NCBI GenBank assembly: GCA_022701365.1
Contig: JAKUHH010000040.1
Location: 620,001-684,000, forward strand
Source of the DNA: Mycocentrospora acerina
Taxonomy: Eukaryota; Ascomycota; Dothideomycetes; Pleosporales
Direction of reading: 5' to 3'
Length of the DNA stretch: 64,000 nucleotides
Made by a program: the position numbers and the translations under genes. Of this stretch, positions 21,775 to 30,968 are shown in pieces. The notes under the pieces were generated by a model, which was given only the letters and a program-made list of their open reading frames with translations, was not told the DNA's origin and did not search any database. The stretch's first letter is position 1. Each line of letters starts with the position of its first letter.

Positions 21775-23594
21775 ATGCCTCTCCCCGCGTGGCCTTTCTA
21801 TCTGCTCATCCCGACGTTCATTCTTATCCATCTTTTCGTCTCGCCCTACACAAAAGTTGAGGAATCGTTTAATATCCAGGCGATCCATGATATCCTGATT
21901 CACGGCATCCCGACAGATAATCCCGATCAATTTTTGACAGCAAATTATGATCATATCTCATTTCCTGGGAGCGTGCCAAGAACATTTGCAGGAGCACTGG
22001 TTTTGAGCGGATTGTCAAGGCCTTGGGTTGGGCTGTTGAGTTCTGCTGCTCAGTTACAGCTATTAGGTATGCGAAGTTGAAGTAGAGGAACTTGAGCTGG
22101 ATGCTGATGATGCAAACATAGTCAGAGGTGTGCTTGGTCTACTCAATGCAGCGGCCCTCATTGCCTTTGGCAGAGGTGTACAGACAGCTTTCGGAGCTAG
22201 CGCAGGCGTTTGGTATGCTCTGTTCCAGGCAAGCCAGTTCCATGTCATTTACTATGCATCACGAACGCTACCGAACATGTTTGCATTTATTTTTAGTGAG
22301 TTCAATATAATAGATGTTTGAATAACCAGAAGCTTACAGGGAATAAGGTAATCTTGCATTACGAAGTCTGCTCAACGCTTACTCACTTCCTTGGAATCAT
22401 CGGAAAGGGCACCGCCTGGGCTTATATTTACTTACAATTGCTGGCATAGTTTTCCGCTCTGAGCTAGCTATTCTATTAGGTACCATCACCGCTTACCTAT
22501 ATCTAACGCAAAAGATCTCCATCACGGGGGTTATCATTCCAGCTGGGATTGGCGGCGTGCTCATTGGATTACTCTGCACCGTACCACTGGACTCGTTTTT
22601 CTGGCAGTCTTTCCCATTGTGGCCTGAATGGACTGGGTTCTATTACAACACGATTCAGGGTCATTCGGCCGATTGGGGCGTGTCGCCATGGCATTACTAT
22701 TTTGCAAATGCACTTTCGCGACTTCTCTTGAATCCGGTAACATATCTACTCTGTATACCAATTGCCATCTTGAACGCAGCAACCCGAAGACGAAGTCTGG
22801 ATCTACTCATCCCTATGGTGGGCTTTATTGGACTGTACAGTTTTCTTCCACACAAAGAGTGGCGGTTTATCATATACGTTATTCCAGGCTTCACAGCCGT
22901 CGCTGCGGCCGGAGCATCTTGGATCTGGAATCGGAGAACAAAGTCATTTATCTACGCTGTTCTAAGCCTGGTTCTCGTTGGATCAGTTCTAGTCTCATTC
23001 GTCGCATCTTCCGCAATCCTTGCTATTTCCAGTTTGAATTACCCTGGAGGCGCGGCACTTGATTTTCTTCACCACGGACTTGATCACCCATCAAATCGAC
23101 ATTTTAACGTCTACTTTGGCAATCTCGCATGTCAGACAGGTGTTACTCGATTTCTAGAGAGTCACAGTGGACCGCAGACCATAGTTGATGTGTTGGAAAC
23201 ACAGGACACGATTCAGAAGAGAACGTGGGTGTATGACAAGACCGAAGACCCGTCAATTCTTCTGGACCCAGTGTTCTGGGCTAAGTTCGACTATGTCCTT
23301 GCCGAGAGCCCGGAGACTGTGATCGGGAGCTGGGGAGTAGCTCACGTTGTATACGGGTTTGCAGGCGTGAGACTACTGAAGCCTGGCGAAAAGAGTGGCT
23401 CACCAGTTGAAGTGCTGCATAATGTTGATAACAGAAGAGTGAAAATGGAGGAGGACTGGGTTGCAATGGTTGCAGGAATCTGGAATCGTCTGGAAGGGCT
23501 GTTGAGAGACCAAGCCCTGCGCGGGTATTGGGTTGAAGTGCGGATGGAGCCAAAGATCCGAATTTTGGTCAATCAAATGAAGCACTTGGCATAA
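21775..23594 (+). CDS. alg12: dolichyl-P-Man alpha-1,6-mannosyltransferase ALG12
   Basis: GT22-family ER enzyme that adds the eighth mannose to the lipid-linked oligosaccharide using Dol-P-Man. Three exons: 21775-22066, 22122-22295 and 22348-23594; introns 22067-22121 (55 bp) and 22296-22347 (52 bp). About 570 aa, close to yeast (551). The N-terminal TM segment is followed by PYTKVEESFNIQAIHD, the first-loop signature of this family; multiple membrane segments follow, and WGVSPWHYYFANALSRLLL is also family-typical. The second intron needs the acceptor AATAAG at 22347; the earlier and better-looking CTTACAG at 22339 shifts the frame and hits TAG after about 36 codons. The ATG at 21775 is chosen because upstream in-frame codons are not ALG12-like. 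Confidence 0.92.
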
Positions 23595-23910
23595 ATAGCT
23601 AGATACACTTTGAGCTTATTGAGAAGGGAAGACCTCATCGTTGGAGATCACGTGCCATAGCTGCCTGCATGAATTGTCAAAGCTTCACTAAAAGTTCGAG
23701 AGCGGCGACCAGTCTTCATCTCTGCCAACCAACTGCAGGCCGCGTCCGCAGTCTAATCCCCACCTACCCCTCGACATATCTCCCTTTCTTACGCGTAAAC
23801 CCTCCTCGGTTCGAATCCTCTCATTCACATCTCGAACTGTAACGGGAGTTCTACCTTTCGCCTCAACATAGTAGCGCGCGGCGCACGAGAGCGCGACACC
23901 CACCGCAATC
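23595..23910. promoter_or_regulatory. spacer ALG12-BRR2
   Basis: 316 bp holding the ALG12 3' end and the BRR2 promoter. A perfect GGTTCGAATCC (23808-23818) looks like a tRNA B box but has no surrounding cloverleaf. Confidence 0.55.
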
Positions 23911-26900
23911 ATGGCGAACAAGGAAAATAATCTCGCGCAGTTCAAATATGCGGCCATGTCCAATTTGGTCCTTCAGGCGGATCGTCGATTTACGACGCGC
24001 CGCCCAGACGAGCACACTGGCGACCCCGAGTCGCTGGCAGGCCGCATAAATATCCGCGACATGGGCGGGCGAACAGCGCGAGACAATGCGCCGACACAGC
24101 AAAAGAAGCCCAAAGGACTCGGGTTCGAGCGGGGGAGCCTGACCGAGGGCGGTGACGTGCTAGAGCGGGAGCAGCGCAAGCGGAAGAGGGACGACGGCAC
24201 AAGTGCCTTTGGGGCCACCGCTGCCGCCGACTTCAATATTGAGGGGCTGCGGTACAGGCCAAGGACGCCCGCGACGCGCGCCACGTTTGAGCTCATCACG
24301 ACAATCGTGAGCAAGGCCCTTGGTGACGTTCCCGTGGCGACTACGAGGAGCGCTGCAGACGCGGTGCTCGAGTACCTGAAGGACGACAGCTTGAAGGACT
24401 TTGACAAGAAGAAGGAGGTAGATGACCTCCTAGGCAGCTCAATGGGTGCTAAGGAGTTCAACGAGTTGGTCAATTTGGGCAAGAAAATCACCGATTTTGA
24501 CGCACAGGACGAAGATGAGGAGGGCGACGAGGGTATGGCAGACGCTGACGGCGCTGAGAATGGCGACAACCAGGGTGTAGCTGTAGTTTTCGACGAGGAG
24601 GATGACGATGAAGAAGGCGCTCAAACCTTCGAGGTCCGCGACGCCGATACTTCTGACGAGGAGGACGAGGAAGAAACGGCTGTGGAGCAAATAGGCGGAG
24701 AAGACGCTACAGACGGGGCGGTTGTAGACACAGAGGAGATGATCATTCAGGGCGACACTACTGCTTCAGCAGACCGTAAGGACGGTGCCGAACAACTTAT
24801 TCCTGCACATGAAATTGATGCCTACTGGTTGCAACGGCAAATAGGACAGGTTTATGAAGACGCGCATACACAACAAGAGAAAACACAGGATGCTCTCAAC
24901 ATTCTCGCGGGAATCTCCGAGGACGGCGATGAGAAGCCATTGCGTGAGATTGAAAACGACCTCATGGAACTATTCGACTACGAGCACCACGAGCTTGTCG
25001 CAAAACTTGTTCTCAACCGCGACAGAGTTGTCTGGGTCACAAGGTGGAGGCGGGCAGCAGAAGACAATGACGAGCGAACGGCTGTTGAGCGGGAGATGAG
25101 GGCTGCGGGCCAGCAACAGATCCTTCAAGAGCTGCGCGCACGGGAAACCGGTGTCAAGGCCGAGGAAGGCTCTGGATCCGGAAAGATGAAGTTCAACTTG
25201 GAGAACATCGACCTCCTAGAATCGAAAGATGTCGACATGGATGATGCTCCAAGACCAGATGGCGTGGTCGGCGGACTCCAACCATCCAGTCGGCTAGTAA
25301 ACCTTGAGAATATCGTCTTCGACCAGGGCAACCATCTCATGACAAACCCAAGCGTCAAACTGCCGCAGGGATCGACACGTCGCCAGTTCAAGGGCTACGA
25401 AGAAATTCACGTACCTGCACCGAAAGCCAAGCGTGACCCGAACGAACCACCAAACATGCCTACCTCTGAGCTACCAGAATGGGCGCGAGCGGGTTTTGGC
25501 AACTCAAAGGCACTTAATCGTGTTCAGACGAAATGCTTCCCTACAGCGTTTAACGATGACGGCAACATGCTCATCTGTGCCCCTACTGGTTCCGGTAAGA
25601 CTAACGTTGCCATGTTGACCATGCTTCGCGAAATTGGAAAGCACCGGGACCCGAAAACTGGAGAGATTGCCCTCGACGACTTCAAGATCATCTACATCGC
25701 CCCGTTGAAGGCTCTTGTCGCGGAACAGGTCGGTAACTTTGGTAAACGTTTAGAGCCCTACGGAATCAAAGTGTCTGAGCTCACGGGTGATCGTCAACTC
25801 ACGAAACAGCAAATTGCAGAAACACAAATCATTGTCACTACTCCCGAGAAGTACGATGTTATCACTCGCAAAGCTACCGACACTAGCTATATCAACCTTG
25901 TTCGCCTTATCTGCATTGACGAAATCCATCTTCTTCACGACGACCGTGGCCCTGTTATTGAAAGTATCGTAAGCAGGACGCTTCGACGTAGTGAGCAGAC
26001 TGGTGACCACGTTCGTATCGTTGGTTTGAGTGCTACATTACCCAACTACCGCGATGTGGCAAGCTTCCTCCGCATCGACCCTGACAAGGGTCTTTTCCAT
26101 TTTGATGCAACATTTCGGCCGTGTCCGTTGAAGCAAGAGTTTATTGGTGTTTCAGACAAGAAGGCCATCAAGCAGCTCAAGACCATGAACGACGTATGTT
26201 ACACAAAAGTCCTCGAACAAGTCGGTGAGCATCGTAATCAGATGTTGATTTTTGTACACTCGCGAAAAGAGACAGCAAAGACGGCGAAATACATCCGTGA
26301 TAAGGCCCTTGAGGAGGAGTCGATTGGCAAAATTCTGCGATCGGATGCTGCCAGTCGCGAAATTTTGAGGGAAGAGGCCGAGTCAGTGCAAAACGCTGAC
26401 CTCAAAGACCTTATGCCATATGGTTTCGGTATCCACCATGCTGGTATGTCGCGAGCGGATCGTACCTCAGTAGAGGACCTCTTTGCCGATGGCTCGATTC
26501 AAGTATTGGTCTGCACTGCAACACTTGCCTGGGGTGTCAACTTGCCGGCGCATACTGTTATCATCAAGGGTACCCAGGTCTATTCTCCTGAGAAGGGTAG
26601 CTGGGTCGAACTCAGCCCGCAAGACGTCCTGCAGATGCTTGGTCGAGCTGGTCGACCACAATACGATACTTACGGAGAAGGTATTATCATCACTACTCAG
26701 GCCGAAATCCAGTACTACCTATCTCTCCTGAATCAACAGCTACCTATAGAGTCGCAATTCATTAGCAAGCTTTCGGATAACCTGAATGCGGAGATTGTTC
26801 TCGGTAACGTCCGCAGCAGAGACGAAGGTGTTGACTGGCTTGGTTACAGTTATCTCTTTGTGCGCATGCTCCGGTCACCAGGGCTCTACCGGGTCGGTCC

Positions 26901-29900
26901 CGAGTATGAAAACGACACGGTACTGGAACAGAGGCGTGTTGACCTTATCCATGCCGCGGCACACGAATTGGAGAAATGCAGTCTTATCAAATACGACAGG
27001 AAGACAGGAGCTCTACAGCCAACGGAGCTAGGCAGAGTCGCATCTCACTACTACATCACGCACAATTCCATGAAGACCTACAATATGCACATCCAACCCG
27101 GAATTACTGCTATCGAGCTGTTCCGTGTTTTCGCCCTCAGCGAAGAATTCAAGTTTATCCCTGTACGACAGGATGAGAAGTTGGAGCTTGCGAAGCTTCT
27201 GGGTCGCGTTCCGATACCTGTCAAGGAGGGAGTGGAGGAGGCGCAGGCAAAGATCAACGTTCTTCTCCAAGCCTACATTTCTCGACTCAAACTTGAAGGC
27301 CTGGCGCTCATGGCTGATCTAGTGTACGTCACTCAGTCAGCTGGACGTATCTTGCGTGCGATCTTCGAGATCTGCCTGAAGAAGGGCTGGTCGCAAGTGG
27401 CTAAGCTGGCTCTCGACATGTGCAAGATGGCGGAGAAGCGTATGTGGCCGACGATGACACCACTTCGACAGTTCCCTACGTGCCCCAGGGATATCCTGCA
27501 AAAGGCTGAGCGAATTGATGTACCCTGGTCAAGCTACTTTGGCCTTGACCCACCCAGTATGGGTGAGTTATTAGGTATGCCAAAAGCAGGCAAGGTTGTC
27601 TGCCAGCTTGTTGAAAAATTTCCTCGTCTTGAGATTGAGGCTACGCCTCGACCGATCACGAGATCTTTGCTCAAATTGGAACTCACAATCAGACCAAACT
27701 TTGTCTGGGACACCTCAATACATGGAGCTTCGGAAGCATTCTGGATCCTTGTTGAAGACTGTGATGGAGAACAGATCCTGTTCCACGACCAGTTCATTCT
27801 TCGTAAAGACTATGCCGAGGGAGAGATGAACGAGCATCTGGTCGAGTTGACTGTGCCCATCGACGAGCCAATGCCGCCAAATTACTTCATAACTGTCCTT
27901 TCCGATCGTTGGATGGCGTCTGAGACCAAGCTTGCCGTCTCCTTCCAGAAACTCATTCTACCTGCCAAGTTTCCCGCCCACACTCCCGTCTTGGACCTCC
28001 AACCATTGCCTGTTTCTGCCTTGAAGAAGAAGGAATACATGAATCTGTATCAAGATGTCAATCGATTCAACAAAGTACAGACTCAAGTATTCAACTCACT
28101 ATACACGACAGACGAAAATGTCTTGGTTGGTGCATCAGCAGGCATTGGCAAGACCTTGTGTGCTGAGTTTGCCATTTTGAGACACTGGTCTAGCGACAAT
28201 GAGGGTCGAATCGTCTACTTGGCTCCTTTCCAGGAACTAGTAGACACACAGTTTAAGAACTGGAATGCGCGCCTGTCTGGTCTTGGTGGAGGCAAGGATG
28301 TCGTCAAACTGACTGGTGAGACTACAGCAGATCTGCGATTGCTCGAAAAGGGCGACCTCATTCTGGCCACACCAAGTCAATGGGACTCCCTCTCCCGTCA
28401 GTGGCAAAGACGAAAGAATGTTCAATCCGTGGCTCTTTTGGTCGCCGATGAGCTGCACCTGCTTGGTGGTGCAGGTGGACATGTCTATGAGATTGTCGTC
28501 TCTCGCATGCAAGCTATGGCAGCACAGCTCGAATCTAAGCTGCGTATTATCGGCCTTAGTGTCTCTCTCTCTAATGCGCGAGACATTGGCGAATGGATTG
28601 GCGCGAGCAAGCACACCATCTACAACTTCAGCCCTGGTGTCCGCGCAGTACCACTCGAGTTGAAGATACAGACATTTACCATTCCTCATTTCCCTTCAAT
28701 GATGATGGCAATGGCTAGACCCACCTACTCTGCTATTACTCAAACGTCGCCCGACAAGCCAGCGATGATCTTTGTTCCTAGCAGAAAGCAAGCTCGATCA
28801 TCTGCTGCCGATCTGTTTGCCGCTTGTGTTGCCGATGACAATGATGATCGCTTCCTTAATGCATCCCTGGATGAGATCCAGCCTATTCTCGAGAAAGTCA
28901 ACGAGCGAGCGCTCTCTGAGTCACTCTCGCACGGTATCGGATACTTCCATGAGGCCTTGAATCCTTTCGACAAGAAAGCTGTCCAACACTTATTTAAGGT
29001 TGGCGCTATCCAAGTGCTGATTGTGTCTCGCGATGCTTGCTGGGAGATTGACAGCAGTGCTCACCTCGTCATTGTCCAAGGCACACAATTCTTTGAAGGT
29101 CGCGAGCATCGTTACGTCGACTACCCGGCCAGCGAAATCCTACAAATGTTCGGCAAGGCCGGCAGGGTAGGACAGGACAAGTCAGCAAAGGGTGTTCTCA
29201 TGTTACCTGCGGTCAAGCGTGACTTCTACAAGAAGTTTTTGAACGAGGCACTGCCAATCGAAAGTTACCTCCACGACTACCTGCACGATGCCTTTGTCGC
29301 TGAAATCAGCGCGAAGACAATCGAGTCTACCCAAGAAGCTGTCGACTGGTCTACATACACTTTCTTCTACCGCCGTCTCCTCGCGAACCCAAGCTACTAC
29401 AACCTGCATGATACGTCCCATGAAGGTCTTAGCGCACATCTATCTGAGCTTGTAGAGCAGACATTGAAGGAATTGTCGGATGCTAATCTCATCGAGCACG
29501 ACGAAGAAGAGGACGCCATTACGCCCCTCAACCCGTGCATGATTGCAGCATACTACAATATCTCATTTATCACAATGCAGACACTTATGATGTCGCTCAA
29601 TGGCCGAACCAGCCTGAAGGGTGTGCTAGAGATCATCACGGCCGCCACTGAGTTTGAAGACATTCAAATCCGCCGACATGAGAACCATATTCTCTCCCGC
29701 ATTTACGACCGCGTTCCCTTCAAAATGCAGGATGCAAATTTCGAAACTCCTCATTTCAAGGCCTTCGTCCTGCTGCAAGCTCACTTTTCCCGCATGCAGC
29801 TCCCTATCGACCTCGCAAAAGACCAGGAAACCGTCATTCGCAAGGTTCTCAACATCCTCAGCGCAAGTGTCGATGTTCTTTCCTCGGAAGCACACCTCAA

Positions 29901-30546
29901 CGCCATGTCCGCCATGGAGCTTTCACAGATGGTCGTCCAGGCAATGTGGCAGAAGGACTCGCCGCTCAAGCAGATTCCACACTTCGACGTCGACACTATC
30001 AAGGCGAGCCAAAAGTTTGGCATCAATGATGTCGACGACTTCATCAACGCTATGGACGAAGACGAGAACCCTGACTACAAAAAGCTTATCGCTGCCCTCG
30101 ATGTCGACCAACGCCAATTGGCAGACATTGCAAACTTCACAAACAACTACTACCCCAACATTGAGCTCGAGCACGAGCTCGTCGATCCAGACGATATTGC
30201 GTCAAACACACCTGCCCAGCTCAAGGTCCGCGTTACACGCAACATCGATGAGGATGAGGAGCTCAAGACCGAGGTCCACGCGCCTTTCTATCCGAGTGAC
30301 AAGACTGAGAGCTGGTGGTTGGTCGTCGGTGACCAGAAAGAGCACACGCTGTTGGCCATCAAGAAAGTCACCATTGCGAGGAAGTTGGAGACGGTGTTGG
30401 AGTTTACGCTCGAGAGGCCGGGTGAGCATGAGCTGACAGTGTACCTGGTTAGTGATAGTTACCTGGGAGTCGATCAAGCACCGAGCTTCAAGGTCACTGC
30501 GGCAGAGGGTATGGAGGAGGATAGTGAGGAGGAAGAAGAGGAGTAG
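23911..30546 (+). CDS. brr2: U5 snRNP RNA helicase BRR2
   Basis: Ski2-like ATPase that unwinds U4/U6 to activate the spliceosome. Single 2211-aa exon, a normal length for the family. The N-terminal 500 residues contain acidic stretches, the PWI-like region and the plug. The first helicase cassette has APTGSGKTN (about 554-562), DEIH at 670-673, SAT in GLSATLPNYRD and QMLGRAGRPQYD, followed by a Sec63 unit. The second cassette is degenerate: GASAGIGKT (about 1406), DELH at 1513-1516, SVS in place of SAT, and QMFGKAGRVGQ with Lys in place of the motif VI Arg, then a second Sec63 unit and an acidic tail. This fits the known inactive, protein-binding role of the C-terminal cassette. The absence of introns in a 6.6 kb gene is notable next to its multi-exon neighbours. 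Confidence 0.97.
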   Translation: MANKENNLAQFKYAAMSNLVLQADRRFTTRRPDEHTGDPESLAGRINIRDMGGRTARDNAPTQQKKPKGLGFERGSLTEGGDVLEREQRKRKRDDGTSAFGATAAADFNIEGLRYRPRTPATRATFELITTIVSKALGDVPVATTRSAADAVLEYLKDDSLKDFDKKKEVDDLLGSSMGAKEFNELVNLGKKITDFDAQDEDEEGDEGMADADGAENGDNQGVAVVFDEEDDDEEGAQTFEVRDADTSDEEDEEETAVEQIGGEDATDGAVVDTEEMIIQGDTTASADRKDGAEQLIPAHEIDAYWLQRQIGQVYEDAHTQQEKTQDALNILAGISEDGDEKPLREIENDLMELFDYEHHELVAKLVLNRDRVVWVTRWRRAAEDNDERTAVEREMRAAGQQQILQELRARETGVKAEEGSGSGKMKFNLENIDLLESKDVDMDDAPRPDGVVGGLQPSSRLVNLENIVFDQGNHLMTNPSVKLPQGSTRRQFKGYEEIHVPAPKAKRDPNEPPNMPTSELPEWARAGFGNSKALNRVQTKCFPTAFNDDGNMLICAPTGSGKTNVAMLTMLREIGKHRDPKTGEIALDDFKIIYIAPLKALVAEQVGNFGKRLEPYGIKVSELTGDRQLTKQQIAETQIIVTTPEKYDVITRKATDTSYINLVRLICIDEIHLLHDDRGPVIESIVSRTLRRSEQTGDHVRIVGLSATLPNYRDVASFLRIDPDKGLFHFDATFRPCPLKQEFIGVSDKKAIKQLKTMNDVCYTKVLEQVGEHRNQMLIFVHSRKETAKTAKYIRDKALEEESIGKILRSDAASREILREEAESVQNADLKDLMPYGFGIHHAGMSRADRTSVEDLFADGSIQVLVCTATLAWGVNLPAHTVIIKGTQVYSPEKGSWVELSPQDVLQMLGRAGRPQYDTYGEGIIITTQAEIQYYLSLLNQQLPIESQFISKLSDNLNAEIVLGNVRSRDEGVDWLGYSYLFVRMLRSPGLYRVGPEYENDTVLEQRRVDLIHAAAHELEKCSLIKYDRKTGALQPTELGRVASHYYITHNSMKTYNMHIQPGITAIELFRVFALSEEFKFIPVRQDEKLELAKLLGRVPIPVKEGVEEAQAKINVLLQAYISRLKLEGLALMADLVYVTQSAGRILRAIFEICLKKGWSQVAKLALDMCKMAEKRMWPTMTPLRQFPTCPRDILQKAERIDVPWSSYFGLDPPSMGELLGMPKAGKVVCQLVEKFPRLEIEATPRPITRSLLKLELTIRPNFVWDTSIHGASEAFWILVEDCDGEQILFHDQFILRKDYAEGEMNEHLVELTVPIDEPMPPNYFITVLSDRWMASETKLAVSFQKLILPAKFPAHTPVLDLQPLPVSALKKKEYMNLYQDVNRFNKVQTQVFNSLYTTDENVLVGASAGIGKTLCAEFAILRHWSSDNEGRIVYLAPFQELVDTQFKNWNARLSGLGGGKDVVKLTGETTADLRLLEKGDLILATPSQWDSLSRQWQRRKNVQSVALLVADELHLLGGAGGHVYEIVVSRMQAMAAQLESKLRIIGLSVSLSNARDIGEWIGASKHTIYNFSPGVRAVPLELKIQTFTIPHFPSMMMAMARPTYSAITQTSPDKPAMIFVPSRKQARSSAADLFAACVADDNDDRFLNASLDEIQPILEKVNERALSESLSHGIGYFHEALNPFDKKAVQHLFKVGAIQVLIVSRDACWEIDSSAHLVIVQGTQFFEGREHRYVDYPASEILQMFGKAGRVGQDKSAKGVLMLPAVKRDFYKKFLNEALPIESYLHDYLHDAFVAEISAKTIESTQEAVDWSTYTFFYRRLLANPSYYNLHDTSHEGLSAHLSELVEQTLKELSDANLIEHDEEEDAITPLNPCMIAAYYNISFITMQTLMMSLNGRTSLKGVLEIITAATEFEDIQIRRHENHILSRIYDRVPFKMQDANFETPHFKAFVLLQAHFSRMQLPIDLAKDQETVIRKVLNILSASVDVLSSEAHLNAMSAMELSQMVVQAMWQKDSPLKQIPHFDVDTIKASQKFGINDVDDFINAMDEDENPDYKKLIAALDVDQRQLADIANFTNNYYPNIELEHELVDPDDIASNTPAQLKVRVTRNIDEDEELKTEVHAPFYPSDKTESWWLVVGDQKEHTLLAIKKVTIARKLETVLEFTLERPGEHELTVYLVSDSYLGVDQAPSFKVTAAEGMEEDSEEEEEE

Positions 30547-30968
30547 AAGTTGAAGCAGTGGGTTCTCTGCATAGTAAAATTGGGTATTTTGGCGTTTGGC
30601 GGAGTTGTGTGCGGAAATCTATGTATAGTATTGTGCTAAATGATTCATGCGCCGAGATGCATTTCGTGTACATCGGTTTGGTCTTGCTCTGCTGTGAATA
30701 CTGTAAGGAGTTCTCTTGTAAGGCGAAGCTTAGTGGTTGTGACTTGTTGAGTACAGTAAAAATGAATTGGGTTGATTGGGTGAATACATGAGTTCTCATG
30801 AAAGAAGTGTGGTACCAATTTCTGGGGGAAAAGAACAGGACATAGTCACTACAGATTGAACAGAACCGTACTACTGAAAGACGATACCTCCTCTCAAAAC
30901 CGCCTCCCAACAGTCTTCAATAATCTCCTCGCGCGACCGCCCCCCACTACCCTCGCAAAGCCAAACGC
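30547..30968. other. spacer BRR2 - TAP-like hydrolase (convergent)
   Basis: 422 bp between two convergent stop codons. It must hold both 3' ends; no gene seen. Confidence 0.6.

Noticed and set aside
23808..23818. Perfect tRNA B-box sequence GGTTCGAATCC
   Set aside because: The neighbouring five bases do not pair as a T-stem, and no A box or acceptor stem is found upstream.
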